Source: Humulus lupulus (lineage: Eukaryota > Streptophyta > Magnoliopsida > Rosales > Cannabaceae). From it: a stretch of DNA of 64,000 bases. Both the position numbers and the translations under genes were made by a program. The notes beneath the pieces are model-generated. The model searched no databases. It saw only the letters and a program-made list of their open reading frames with translations, and was not told the DNA's origin. Below, piece by piece: positions 46,831 through 60,011 of the stretch. The stretch is taken from NCBI RefSeq assembly GCF_963169125.1, contig NC_084802.1, positions 117,680,903 through 117,744,902 on the forward strand, written 5' to 3'. Each line of letters opens with the position of its first letter. Positions within the stretch are counted from its first letter, which is position 1.

Positions 46831-47584
46831 TGTTGACGCGGTTCTTCGGCAACAGATAATTATATGAATAAGGAGACAGATTAGTGCTAAATGATGAACC
46901 GTAATATATGAATGTTCTCAAAGGAAGATTATAACTCGAATACTTTTTTAGGTGGTTTGAAGGTTAAGATCCTTCTAGTCCGCCAGCCACTATTATTGAT
47001 ATATCTCTGATATTCCTTACAGGGTGTTTCTTTACAAATTAGAAGCCAACCCTTTGCAACACCCAGGGTCTCCATATTTATAGGGAGAGGACACATGGGT
47101 GTTGGCAAAGGGGGTCATCCCGTGACCCTCTTACCCATCATGTCACTTCTGTGCCATTCACAATTAATACCTAAAACCTGACAATGAAGTGTGGTCTAAT
47201 CAATAGGTAAGGGGGATAATGGGCCGCATGGCCCACACCAGTCGTGGGGTGCAAGAACACGCACGTTTATGCTGCGTGTCCGAGATTTCAGGAATGGAGT
47301 AGACACGTGATGTCTGATATGTGCACGTTTACATTGCGTGGTTGACTTTATAAAGGGTTGGAGGTGTCAACTCCAGATCATACCCCGAGCTTGATGCGGT
47401 CTCAGCTCGTGGTGTCCACGCTGCTGACCCGATGCCTTCGAGTATTCTCACTAAACCATTGGCGACCTCGAGCTAAAGAGGTAGAGACTCATAACAGCAG
47501 CTCCGGGTAGGTGGCTTCCACGTGGCTGATAGGATTATGCCCTTTTTCAGCTCGCTAATACCCCGTGGAAGTTTAGGGCGTACA
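46831..47584 (-). mobile_element. E4 5' LTR, complete (754 bp)
   Basis: On the minus strand starts TGTACGCCC and ends GTCAACA. TATA box in reverse at 47075-47082; G-box CCACGTGG at 47518-47525. ACCCA next to it (47585-47589) would be the target duplication within the E5 LTR; the other copy is deleted. Confidence 0.92.
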
Positions 47585-48687
47585 ACCCATAATTATCAAA
47601 TAATTATTTTCTTGCCTTGGAAAATTAATTCCTTTGCAATTTAGTCCTTTCTCTTAACAAATTTTTCTTTTGACATCCTCACCCTTGACAATGTAGGATA
47701 GAGGTGATCTGTGGGCCATGGACCTATAATATGAATATCCAATAAACCAGATTATTAATTAAACTTTTTAATCTAATAATCTTATTTATTAATTCCATAG
47801 AATTGCACTATAAATATGGAATTGCACTCTAAGTATTTATAGAATTATATTTATAGAGTTTTCTCTAGTCCATTGATATAATCAATATCTGTAGTTTTGT
47901 CCTCCATTTATTGGTTTGTTAATTATAGTTAGTCAAAATTACCGTTTTACCCTTCTAATTACCTCTTGATCCTTAGGTACAATTAATTCACCATCGAATA
48001 ATTAATCTATAATATAATTATAGATTTGAGCTCAATAACTATTCAGTTCCATAGTCAACCCTTAAGGGAACCAATATTCGATCCATTAGGAAAGCATTGA
48101 TTCCAATATTGTAATTCATGTTTGCAGCCATCCATGATATTGAATCTCCAAAACAAAAGTCATTAGCCTCATTATTCTAAGAAACCTTAATGAGTGAATC
48201 AAAAGATCCAATAAACATAATCACGAGTTCATGAATACTCAGGATTTAGAGTAATCTACAAATGATCATCTATTATGACAAGAATTAAATATTTACGTCA
48301 AACGACAAGTTGATAAAGATAATTAATTCTCATCAGTCCTGTCATATATAATTTCTATTATATACAACACCTTTACTAAGTTTCTATCCACATCAGTATT
48401 CCGAATCTAGATTACTTGCATCTCGTATGCTTAACAAACCGTACTGGTAACCATTCATTAATTATTCCTTACTTTAATATGTTACTGACTATTTTATTCA
48501 TTATATATGATCTTAATTCTCTCGTACTAATACAAGATCATATTCTCATGAATGAATAGGGAATTTTCTTGATATTATTATATAATTAATTCAAACAATA
48601 ATTATAACATTCAAATATAATAAAATTATACTTTTATTTAAAACCAATAAAATGTATTTACATGCTTTTAGGGCATTAATCCTAAAA
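47585..48687 (-). mobile_element. E5 3' LTR, truncated (1103 bp)
   Basis: Aligns end to end with 58909-60011. About 940 bp of the LTR are missing on the left, where E4 inserted and a later deletion removed the flank. The tract AGGGAGAGAT (minus strand, 48699-48688) precedes it and is the polypurine tract. Confidence 0.9.
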
Positions 48688-48699
48688 ATCTCTCCCTTG

Positions 48700-50130
48700 A
48701 GTTCAAAGCAAGTGAGCCATTTCCTTTAATCTCATATTGCACACGTGACCCATGAACGACTTTGCAGGAAGTGTCTTGGTTAACGGGTCAACCAGGTTCT
48801 GTTCCGACGCTATCTTCAAAACATTCACACCACCTCAGTGTAAAATATCTCTTACCAGATGTTATTTCCTTTCTATATGCATCCCTCTCTTATGGCTTCT
48901 AGGTTCTTTGGAATGAGATACTACTCCACTATTGTCATAGTACATGATTAGTGGCTTATTCATATCTAGAATAACTTCCAGATCAGTGTAGAACTTTCTC
49001 AACCAAACCACTTCCTTAGCTGCTTCACAAGCCTCTATGTATTCGGCTTCCATGGTTGAATCAGCTATGCTAGGTTGCTTGATGCTTCTCCAGACCACAA
49101 CTCATCCACCAAGAGTGAACACTGACCTAGATGTTGATTTTTGACTGTCTTTGTTTGATTGGAAATTAGAATCAGTGTATCCAGTAGGGTTTATCTCACC
49201 CCCTGAATATACCAGTATATAGTCTCTTGTTCTCCTAAGATACTTGAGAATGTGCTTTACTGTAATCCAGTGTACCAAACCAGGATTTTATTGATGACGA
49301 CTTACAATCCCAACTACATAACATATGTTGGGCCTAGAACACAACATAGCATACATCAGAGTCCCAACTACTGGAGCATAGGGATACTTTCTCATATCCT
49401 CTTCCTCCTGAGGTGTCTTGGGACATTGTTCCTTGGAGAGAGTAATTCCATGTCTGGTCGGTAATTGACCTTTCTTGGAAATCCACATAGAGCATGTTTC
49501 AAGTACTCTATCTATATAATTAGCCTGAGAAAGTGCCAAGAGCTTTTTCTTCCCATCCCTTAGGATTTGTATTCCCAAAACGTAGCTCGTCTCGCCTAAA
49601 TCTTTCATTTGGAACCTTTCAGCTAACCATTTCTTTACGTTTGACAATGTCTCTACATTGTTCCCAATGAGAAAAATGTCATCAACGTAAATAACTAAGA
49701 AAACCAGAACTTTTCCTTTGATGTATTTATACACACATGCTTCGTCGACATTCTGTTCGAAGCCATATGTTTTAATTGTTTCATCAAAAGTGATATTCCA
49801 AGATCTAGATGCATGCTTTAATCAATAAATGGATTTGATCAACTTGCACACCTTTTGATCTTCCCCTTTCTTTATGAACCCTTCTGGTTGTACCATATAG
49901 ATACTTTCATCAAGACAGCCATTCAGAAATACTATCTTGACGTCCATTTGCCATATCTCATAATCATTAGCAGTATCTATGGATAAGAGGATACGAATGG
50001 ATTTGAGCATGGCCACAGGAGAAAAGGTTTCTTCATAATCAACACCTTCTCTCTGAGTGTAACCTTTGGCTACAAGCCTCGCTTTGAAAGTCTCTACTTT
50101 CCCATCTACACCTCTTTTCTTTTAGCATAT
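48700..50130 (-). pseudogene. pol: E5 Copia reverse transcriptase and RNase H
   Basis: RT fragments carry [16 protein letters not shown] (near 49960), YVDD at about 49689-49678 (intact), and LAERFQMKDLGE. RNase H (STMEAEYIEACEAAKEVVWLRKF, then YYDNSGVVSHSKEPRSHKR) is at about 49060-48870. Stops and frameshifts separate the pieces. The active sites persist but no continuous enzyme can be made. Confidence 0.92.
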
Positions 50131-51433
50131 CTACTTACACCCTATGGGCTTGACATCTTCAGGTGGATCCACAAGTTTCCAGACAGAATTGGAATACATT
50201 GATTCATTTTCTTGGTTCATGGCTTCTTTCCATTTCTCCTTTTCAGGATCATTCACTTCCTCTTTAAAGGTTAATGGATCAACCTTGTCTGTATTAGAAA
50301 CAAGGACATGTGCCTCATGTTTGTAGCGAACAGGTTGTCTCACAATCCTCCCACTACGATGTTGCATCGGGGTTTCTTTTCCAGGAATCATGGTTTCCTT
50401 GGTTTGTCGTTTATCATTTAATGATGAAGATGATTGTGATGGAATCATTTTAGCTGTGAGTTCCTCCAATACTACCTTGCTCTTAGGTTTATAGTTATTC
50501 ATATAGTCATGTTCAAGGAAGGTCGCATTTGTTGAAACAAATACCTTTTAATCCTTGGGACTATAGAAATAACCACCTCTTGTTTCTGGACGTAGCCAAC
50601 AAAAATGCACACTTCCACCCTTGATTCAAGTTTCCCTAATTTAGGTCTAAGAACATGAGCAGGACAACCCCAAATGCAGAAATGGTGCAAACTAGGTTTG
50701 TTTCCATTCCACAATTCTAGTGGTGTTTTGCTAATGGTCTTAGATGAGACTACATTCAAAATGTATGTCGCCATTTGAAGTGCATATCCCCAGAATGAGA
50801 GAGGAAGTAAAGAGTACCTTAACATCGATCTGACTATGTCCAATAAGGTCCTATTTCTTTTTTTAGAAACACCATTTTACTGCGGCGTTCCTGGTGCTGT
50901 GAGTTTGATAGAATACCATGCTCCAGCAAGAAATCTTTGAATTCTAAATCCAAATATTCTCCACATCGATCAGATCGAAGTGTCTTTAGAGTCTTACCTA
51001 ATTGCTTCTCAGCCTCAGTGAATTCTTGAAACTTACCAAAGGTTTCAGATTTCCTAAGCATTAGGTAAGTATGACTATATCTTGAGTAATCGTCAATAAA
51101 AGTGATGAAATACTCATACCCACCTCTTGCTTGTACATTTATTGGACCACAGACATCGCTGTGTACAATCTCCAAAGGATCTTTGGCTTTATTACCTTTC
51201 GCTTAGAAATTACGTTTGGCCATTTTTCCTTCTAGACAAGATTCACAAACTGGAAGAGTTCCAACTCTTAGTTCTCTCACAGGTCCATATTTTGTTAACT
51301 GGTTTATCATATCTAGACCTATATGACCAAGTCTAAGATGCCAAAGATATGAGTCATCCTCGTTTGAAACTTTTTGTCTTTTGTTACCTTGCGGTTTTGC
51401 TACTTCAAATAATTCTGAATTATTGAGCGTTTG
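50131..51433 (-). pseudogene. pol: E5 Copia integrase, catalytic Glu lost
   Basis: Pre-integrase zinc region (LWHLRLGHIG, then CESCLEG) near 51360-51220. The core has HSDVCGP and LRSDRCGEY. At the third catalytic position, near 50860, the conserved Glu codon of the SER motif reads AAA (Lys), and a nearby Gln codon is TAG. The C-terminal part has LPLSFWGYALQMATYILN and a linker to RT. The coding sequence stops at S4. Confidence 0.88.
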
Positions 51434-54400
51434 TGTAGCGCACCAAATTTTTTTTTAGTTATTAAATTTTGTGCTTTAATTTATTTAATTGTTAAGTGTT
51501 GTGAATTATTTTATTTATTTGTTTGTTTAAATTAATTGTTAGAATTGTTTGGTATAATTTTGTGAATTTAATTGTTATTTATTTATTTATTTAAAAAATG
51601 TGAATTATTAAGTTTTGGTTGAATGCACTAAGGTGCATGGTAGATAGTGATGCACCCTAGTTATTGAGTGTGTGCATGTGCATGGTTGCATGGTACACAT
51701 GTGTAGAATTTTCTACACACTTTGTAGTTTCCTTTTATTAGATTTATTAATTAAATTAATTAGAAAAAGAAAGAAAGAAAAGGAAATAGGCTTGGACGTG
51801 TGAGCATAGTGGGAAAGGGGAATTTCTTTTCCTATTTTATTTGGGTGAATTTTGGTTAAAAATTGAAAAGATGTTTTCTTCTTTATTCCATACCAATTAA
51901 AATAAAATCAATTAGATAAAAATTAAAAGAAAATAATCAACAAGGGGAAACTTACCAATTATTATCCTTAGGCTATTATGGGTAGATAGAATAAAGAGGG
52001 AAGGAAAGAAGTGAAGAGCATTTTCGCTCATTTGGACCGTCGGCCTAGAGGGAGGGAGAGAGAGAGAGAGAGAGAGGCGAGTTCTAGAGAGAGAAGGAGA
52101 GAAAGAGAAGAAGGAGGGATCAATTCTAGGGTATGCCTCTTTATGTTTATGTTTGTAATTTTATCTTCTTTTGATTCTTGTATTCTTCACTAGAGTTTTA
52201 TTTGTGTTGTTGGTTTTCTCCTTCTCCTCGTGTGGGTTTTCAAAAAATCCTAGGCTTGAACAAGGGGTGATATAGTTTGAGTATTGGTCACTTTGGGTGT
52301 TCTTGATTTTACAATCAAGAGAGGTAATGGATCTTTAGCCCTAATATTTTTTTTTTATGTTTTCTTGGGTATTCATGGTGTTTTGGGTTGTAGTCAATAT
52401 AGGTTGATGATAGGGGATGTTGTTTTGTTGGTAGATGGATTTGATAATGTTATTGTATCCTTGTTGATCTTGTAGGTTTGTTTGGTGGTTAAATATTTAT
52501 GTTGTATGGTTTGCATGATTATTATTAATTGTTAAAGAAAGATCATGTGTAAAAGGATTGATAAGGGTTTTAAATTGTGATCTACAAAAAAAAGATGATG
52601 AAATTTAAAAAAAAAAATATCATGAAAGGATTTGATTATTTTGGGCTATGGGGATTTCGGCCTAAGGGTAATGTTCAAAGCATGATTGTTATTTTTATGT
52701 TTTTATGTCAATTTAAAATCGCAGAAACATGATAGGTTATTTGTAAGATTTTAAATGGATATATGTTAGTTTTGTTTTTCCTTGGAATACTTGCATGATA
52801 GAAATATGTCAAGTGTTATATTCAAGACAAGGTTAAAGATGATTATTTTGTTTATGACTTGTGAGTATGTATTAAGGTGGTTTGATGAATTATTGTATGC
52901 TAATGGTAATATTAAAATAATTAAAAGAGGTGTAGAAACATGCTAGGACTTGTGTTTAAACATTGTTAATTAAATATGTATGAATTTTGTGAAGTATGCT
53001 GAAAAGAATGAATTTCATGACTTATTGTACTTGCTGATTTTGTGTAAAAATGATGGTGTATATGATAAGAATAATGTTTTGAGTGCTTAATTAAATTTTG
53101 CAAGTGCTATGATGTTTAAAGAAATTAAATGGAAAATCTTAAGATGCCTTGAAATGATATTTTTGCTCAAATAATTACCTACATATATTTTTTTTTTATA
53201 TTTTTGAGAAAAATATAAATTTTTAAAAATAAAAATGGTGATTTTAAGGATATATTTGGTTGTTGGAATTTTAGTAAAAATGTGAAGTTGTTTTTTTTTT
53301 TTTAAATAAAAAGAATTTGATGTGTATGTTGAAATAAATTGATACTCTAAACTATGAAAATATTAAAAGTGGTATTTTTAATATAACTATTAGTGTTCAT
53401 TTTAATAATTATAATTTTTCTTTATTTTAATTAAGAAAAATGTTGAATTTAATTTACTTGTGATTTTTAAAATAAATTAAATAGTGGCTGAAAGTTTATT
53501 AGAATATTTTAAAAATTATTATTGAATTATCACTTATGAATTTATTCTATTTAAACATTAAGTCTTAAAAATAATACAAGTAAAATATATGTTTTCCACA
53601 CCTAGAAATATTATTTTTCTCACATCAAGTTTATTATTTTGATAATTGGAATAAAATTGTTATTTTCTAATGAAACATGATAATTGAAATACTTTTAAGC
53701 CTTTGTTATTTCTATGTAATTTAAAAATAATAAATGGATTTATTATATTTTTAAATGCCTAAACAAATTATTTTTGTGAAATAAAAATAATGTCTTAAGA
53801 GGTCTAACCAACTTAGAGATTTTTAAAGAGATAAATAATGGTAATAAAAGCATGTTAATAATTCATTATTTTTAAAACGATAGAAATAAATGCGTATGAA
53901 TTATCATTTTTAACACCGCTTTTTAACAACGTTTCCACGTATGCATGTTGCATGCAATTTCAATTTTACATTAAAAAATGTGTCTAATATTCAACCATAC
54001 GATTTTTATTTGAAAACCATGCATGTAACATTTGTATAAGTTGCATTATTCTTTTGGTGATTTTATGTGTAACTGTCTGTTTTGAGAATGATGACTAATT
54101 TTCACCATGTGTGTGTGGCCCATGCACACATGAGAAATATGAGTGGGCACAATAGAGTCTTATGTGATGTTAAAGGATGTTATTTGGTTATGGTATAGGT
54201 TTGTTGTGAAATTTGTCAGTTGTGCTTTGCTTGAACCTGAGGTAAGGAAGATAGATATAATTTTGTTTGTTTATACTATGAATGGTAAGGTTGGCTTGTA
54301 TGAATAAGAATGTTATGAATGATGATGTTTTTGCAATATGAATTATGAAATGTTATTTTGAGTTGATATGACTGGATTGTGTGTCATTTGAAAGCTGTAT

Positions 54401-55152
54401 GTTATGAAATGTTTGTTAGCGTGATGAACGCGACTTAACAAAAAAGGGGTTACTAAGGATGTGAAAACATAACTCGAGTTACTAAGGATAAAAAGACGTA
54501 ACTCATAGGGCGGATGCGCCGAGGTTATTCAAGGACCAGAGATCCTGTTTACCTCTAGATGTGACATAGACAAGTTAGCGGGCCATGTTCACAAGATATG
54601 ATGTTATGTTTATGCTGACTATGTATATGATGTTGTGTTATGATGATTATGTTTATGTGTATGATGATAATGGTTACGATAATGATGCTTATGATGTATG
54701 ACGATGTATGAATATGAATATGTTTTGTTGTGTTTTACTTGTGTGTTATTTGTACTTCCTTACTGGGCTTTTAGCTCACCCCTTACTTTCCCTTCTAGGT
54801 AACAAATATGTTTTCTTTTTGGCACGCGTGGTGATGTGGGGAGTTCTATCGTTTGGGTGTGTATGGCGTGGGGGCATCCTATGGATGAGAAACGATCAAT
54901 TCAACGTCATTTTCTACAAAATAATGTTATGTTTATTTTTTTTTTTTAACTTTCAGAACTCATCAGTGGGACTTGAACTTTAATTATTTTTAAAACGTTG
55001 CATGAAAACTATTATTTTTCTTTTAAAACTATTGGGCCCAACTTGCATGTTTTAGCTAGGCCCCACTGAGACTTTTATAATAAGTGACTTTTCTTTTGTA
55101 AACTTATGTGCACGCAAAATTTTTACAAAGTATTAGACTAAAGCGTTTTACA
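51434..55152 (+). mobile_element. S4: long solo LTR (3719 bp) inside E5
   Basis: Starts TGTAGCGCACC, ends GCGTTTTACA, with the perfect duplication GTTTG (51429-51433 and 55153-55157). AT-rich, with a (GA)n run at 52056-52076. It has no coding domain, primer site or second LTR. Near its right end is a hairpin GGGCT-TTT-AGCTC (54765-54777) followed by AGGTAA, matching the hairpin in E3, S1 and S2. It is therefore a large, diverged member of that LTR superfamily. Confidence 0.85.
52056..52076. repeat. (GA)n microsatellite
   Basis: About ten GA units inside S4. Confidence 0.95.
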
Positions 55153-55157
55153 GTTTG

Positions 55158-56019
55158 TTCGTTTTAATGAAAGAGATAAAGTCCAAATATTTCAATTGCA
55201 TGTCTAAAGAAAAAAATTAAGAATAATAAAATATTCTAAAGTCAATACATGCAATAAAATTCTAAATTATCTAATAAATGAACGTAACATTGTTCAAACA
55301 ACAATAAAGTTTTCTTTTAACAAAACTAAAGAATTTTAGATATGTGGACTTTCTTTAACGCTTTCTTGAACTAGACGCTTTTCCTCTTTTCCACTTCATG
55401 ACCTTCATCAGCAACCTTCTTGAACTGTTAGATTCTTCCATCTACACAGAAGAATACACATCGTTAGTGGACCTTGGGTTAAGAGCTCAGATTGAAAAAT
55501 CTCTTTCCAATTAGTTATAAGTACAAATAAATCGTATTTACCTTTCTTATTCTTCATAAATTTAGCGATCATTTCACGCTTGGCCGATAGGATTTCATTC
55601 TCATAAAATAACTTATCATATATGTGTCCATATGTAGCATGGATGGCCTCCCATATATCATATGTAGAGTTAAGGTTTTGTCGAGTATTCTTGGTCTCTA
55701 TATTCTCTGATTGGAGTAAATAATACCTAGCAATATGATTTATTCTTAATCACTTGGCCTACTCAAACTGATCAATCCCTGAACCATTTATTGGTGATTC
55801 ATCAATTGGTAGTTTTTTAATAGCCTCCATCAAATTCTCTCTTAACAATAATATATCCATATCATGTCTCCAAAATACTATATTTTCATCATTAAGTTCA
55901 ACCACTACATTGCAGTTGTTTTGAGAAATTTTAACTGAAATAAAATAAAAAACAATAATATTATCATTTGAAAAAATATCAATGTTTTGGAAAGTAAACA
56001 TGATGCATGAATGCAACAA
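55158..56019 (-). pseudogene. gag: E5 Copia gag remnant
   Basis: ELNDENIVFWRHDMDILLL (near 55900) followed by ENLMEAIKK, then fragments such as YDIWEAIHATYGHIYDKL (near 55650), are typical of the N-terminal half of plant Copia gag. The zinc knuckle and protease are not recognisable between here and S4, so that part is deleted or too decayed. Confidence 0.75.
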
Positions 56020-57954
56020 TTAAAACACATAAATTAACATTTACTTTTCCATGATAAAACTACCCAACAAATAAAATGCCGCCTTAGGGTCAGTCAAGTT
56101 AAATTCAGATAGCTTATAAGTCAATCTTATATTTATAATTTAAAACTTAAAATAACTCTTTATTTTCTCTTTTAAATATAAAGTACCGCTGGTTTGGTCA
56201 AGATGCAATTATCCACTGCAAAAGCTTAATTACATCTTTGTAAGTGAACCCATTATTTCGGATTTCATGACTTAACTTAGAGAGTGCCACCTTAGGGTCG
56301 GTCAAGCCTATTATGCATCACTTCCTCTTATCTTTGTAAGAAGCCAACCTTGGTATTGACATGTCTAGAAACCTTCCTTAGGGGGACAGAAACAAAGCCG
56401 CCTCGAGGCTCTATTCATATCTCACGGTGTTGTACTAATAATGGAGACCATAGGTCACATTGAGATGTTCACCTTCTCCCACTTACTATTTTAGATTAAA
56501 TGTGTTTTATTAAACTAATGAATTAATTCCAAATTAATTACTAGTTTATTAATAACCATATGAATGTAATTAATTACAAAAATCATAATTATAAAGGAGT
56601 CTGTTTTTATAATTAATGTGATCTAAATAATTACCCATTACATTCATCTAACTTTACTAAAACGTTTTTTTACATAAAGTTGGTTATCTTAAAGGCCTAT
56701 AAAAACTATTGCCTTTATTATGGTGTGAGTTACCATGTTTTAACTAATTTCATACTTAGTAGTTTACATGCAATTGATTTCACCAAAAAACAATTCATAT
56801 AAACAAATAGGACAATTCTAGATAATCATGTTTCTAAAAGATGCATGATTAATGAGAAACTGTGTGTGATTTCATGAATGGTATGCAATTGACTAATGCA
56901 TGATCATGTTATTAATCAAACATCAATGAACATTGATTTAAATAAATACAATAAATAAACAATAAATGATGAACTGAGTACTAATGGGTATTTCTAAGAT
57001 TTACAACCCTTTGAAAAAAATTAGAAATGAAATTGCAATCTAATCCTATGTAGCTTTCAAGACTCTCTAAGAATGTTCCTCCTCTCCTTTAGGCTTTCTT
57101 GTTAATCTTTAGGAACTTTGTTTTGCCCAACTTATTAATAAGAAATAAATTTTCTAATTAATTTATTTAATTAAAACTAACTTTTAATTAAATAACCATT
57201 TTGTTATCTTTTTAATTTAGTTGAATTTAAATAATTAAAGAATCAAATTCAAATAATTATATATACTTAAGACATTAAAATATCTTAATCAACTAAAAGA
57301 TATTTTATTTTCTAATAAAATAAAATAAGATAATTAAACTTTTAAATTCAAATAATTTAAAAATTAATTAAATAAAAGATATTTTATAACAACTTGGGAA
57401 TTATGGTTTTTGGGCACCCAAATGGTACTCTAGGGCCAGCGGCACAAGGAGCCAAAGGCTTGGGTGGGTGGCAGGTTGGCATGCAAGGGCTTGGCCAAGG
57501 GCCTGGTGCACGGGCCTAGCACACGCGGAGGCAGACAGGTGCGTGCGTGCAAGGGTGTTGGGTGCACGCTAGGAGTCGCAGGGCTGCCCGCTGGGAGCCT
57601 CGGGGCTAGGGTTCATCTGGCGCGTGGCAGCTGGTAGAGGCTCAGGCCTGGGCGTACGCAAGGGTGAGCAAGGGCGCAGGCCGTGTGCCTCTTAGGTGCA
57701 TGGCTCGGGTTCCTCCTAATCTTTGTGTACAGATTTTTTAAAATAAATTTACAAAATACCTATCCCCTTTATGTCTTACACAAGATCTAGAAAAACAATA
57801 AAATTCCTAACCCAATAGCACCATATAATTAACGATCCATCATTCAACCATACATTCAGAAAACATATCCATCCATTCAATATACATATCAACATACATT
57901 TAACAAATGCAAGAAACCCACACAGTATTTAATATATATATAAATGTATAGACT
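56020..57954 (-). other. E5 untranslated leader with GC-rich island
   Basis: 1.9 kb between the primer site and gag without coding sequence. It is AT-rich except for 57411-57715, a GC-rich block with repeated GTGCGTGC, GCAAGGG and GGCCTGG motifs. The segment around 56380-56420, read on the minus strand, has GAGGCGGCTTTGTTTCTGTC, which I associate with Copia leaders. Confidence 0.55.
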
Positions 57955-57966
57955 GCTTTGCTACCA
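57955..57966 (-). other. E5 primer binding site
   Basis: On the minus strand TGGTAGCAAAGC, two bases from the LTR end, a variant of the initiator-Met site TGGTATCAGAGC. Confidence 0.7.
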
Positions 57967-57968
57967 AT

Positions 57969-60011
57969 TGTTGACATTAAATGATCAAATCAAAGGTACG
58001 CAGCAGAATATATGAACCCATTTTAATAAATATTAATACCAGCCAGGATCCTATACATATATAAATATTAAATTACATACAAATAGATTAGGGATTACCT
58101 TTTGTAGCCTATCAAGTGTCCTTGAGTCTTTTTGTATAAATTAACGATCTTCCTATCCAGTGTTTTGAGATCTCACACCCTCATCTTCCAGACCAATCCT
58201 CAAACACACAAGGACATGTGTGGGCACGTAGGATTCCAAATGTTGATTTATGAGACTCCCTAGAATTAACACATGAGATCTAGAGAGTTTTGACAGAGAG
58301 AATGTTTAGAATAGTTTTCAGGTTTTGAGAAAACTATCTCGCTGTAGAGAGAGAGTCTGATTAACCATCCTCCTTTTTTTTAATGAATATCACATATATC
58401 AGATTTATAAAGATATTTAATCTAATTAAATAATCTTTATTTAATTAAAATATAATTCAAATTAAAACTGATTATATATTTTCATTTAATTATCTATTTA
58501 AATCATATTTAAAAAGAATAATTAAATAACTGATTAAACAAATTTATTTCAAATTCAAAATTTAAATCCCAGGGATAGAATCGCTGATGCTAGGCGCCAC
58601 ACACTGTATTAAACACTGTGTGTCACCCAGCCCTATTAGGGTTGTCCTAATTTTCTCATTTGTTTATTTAATCAACTTTTAAGACAATATATTTATTTCA
58701 ACATAAATATCAGTTAATTCAAAATTAACTTCATCTTAAAATATCAGTTTTAAATTAAATAGATAAATATCATATTATCCATAAGATATTTATTATTTTC
58801 TCCGTTTATATTAATCCAAACAAGATTAATATTAATTTTAACCTATAGTTTTTCAAAATAAAAACTATATAGTTAAATAATTAATTAATTCACAATTAAT
58901 CAATTACCCATAATTATCAAATAATTATTTTCTTGACCTGGAAAATTAATTCACTTGCAATTTAGTCATTTCTCTTAACAAATTTTTCTTTTGACATCCT
59001 TACCCTTGACAGTGTATGATAGAGGTGATCTGTGACCATGGACCTATAACACGAATCTCCAATAAACCAGAATATTAAGTAAACTCTTTAATCTAATAAT
59101 CTTATTTATTAATTCCATGGAATTGCACTATAAATAAGGAATTGCACTCTAAGTATTTATAGAATTATATTTACAGAGTTTTCTCTAGTAGTCCATTGAT
59201 ATAATTAATATATGTAATTTTGTCCTCCATTTATTGGGTCGTTAATTAGAGCTGGTCAAAATTACCATTTTACCCTTCTAATTACCTCTTGATCCTTAAG
59301 TACCATTAATTCACTAGAAAATAATTAATCTATAATCTGATTATAGATTTAAGCTCAATAACTATTCAATTCCAGAATCAACCCTTAAGGGAACCAATAT
59401 TCGATATGTTAGGAGAGCATGGATTCCAATATTGTAATTCATGTTCCCAGCCATCCATGATATTGAATCTCCAAAACAAAAGTCATTAGCCTCATTATTC
59501 TAAGAGACCTTAACGAGTAAATCAAAAGATCCAATAAACATAAACAATAGTTCATGAATACTCAAGATTTAGACTGATCTACAAATGATCATCTATTATG
59601 ACAAGAATTAAATCTTTACGTCAAACGACAAGTTTATAAAGATAATTAATTCTCATCGGTCCTGTCATATATAATCTCAATTATATACAACTCTTTTACT
59701 AAGATGTCTATCCACATCAGTAATTCGAATCTAGATTACTTGCATCTCGTATGCTTAGCATACCGTACTAGCAACCATTCATTAAAGATTCCTTACTTTA
59801 ATATGTTTCTCAGTATTTTATTCATTATATATGGTCGTAATTCTCTCGTACTAATACAAGATCATATTCTCATGAATGAATAGGCAATTTTCTTGATATT
59901 ATTATATAATTAATTCAAACAATAATTATAACATTCAAATATAATAAAATTATACTTTTATTTAAAACCAATAAAATGTCTTTAAATGATTTTAGGAAAT
60001 TAATCCTAACA
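57969..60011 (-). mobile_element. E5 5' LTR, complete (2043 bp)
   Basis: On the minus strand starts TGTTAGGATTAAT and ends AATGTCAACA. AGACA at 60012-60016 would be the target duplication in the outer element. Confidence 0.88.

Larger units (their letters stand above)
33496..47584 (-). mobile_element. E4: Tat-type Ty3/Gypsy retrotransposon (minus strand)
   Basis: Reading right to left: 5' LTR, primer site, gag, protease, RT, dual RNase H, integrase (split by S3), hairpin motif, 120-bp tandem array, antisense gene on the plus strand, polypurine tract, 3' LTR. The last 170 bp of the 3' LTR are missing where E3 inserted. LTR copies differ by about 23 of 584 positions by eye (about 4%). All coding parts contain stops or frameshifts. 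E4 lies within the 3' LTR of Copia element E5. Confidence 0.92.
47585..60011 (-). mobile_element. E5: Ty1/Copia retrotransposon (minus strand)
   Basis: Reading right to left: 5' LTR (60011-57969), modified Met-type primer site, 1.9-kb leader, gag remnant, S4 insertion, integrase, reverse transcriptase, RNase H, polypurine tract and a 3' LTR cut off by E4. Integrase before RT is the Copia order. The 1103 bp shared by the LTRs (47585-48687 and 58909-60011, equal length) differ by about 8% by eye, making E5 older than E4. It interrupts the outer element E2. Confidence 0.92.

Noticed and set aside
54708..54983. 91-codon hydrophobic frame in S4
   Set aside because: It spans the conserved LTR hairpin; the hydrophobic character reflects T-rich sequence.
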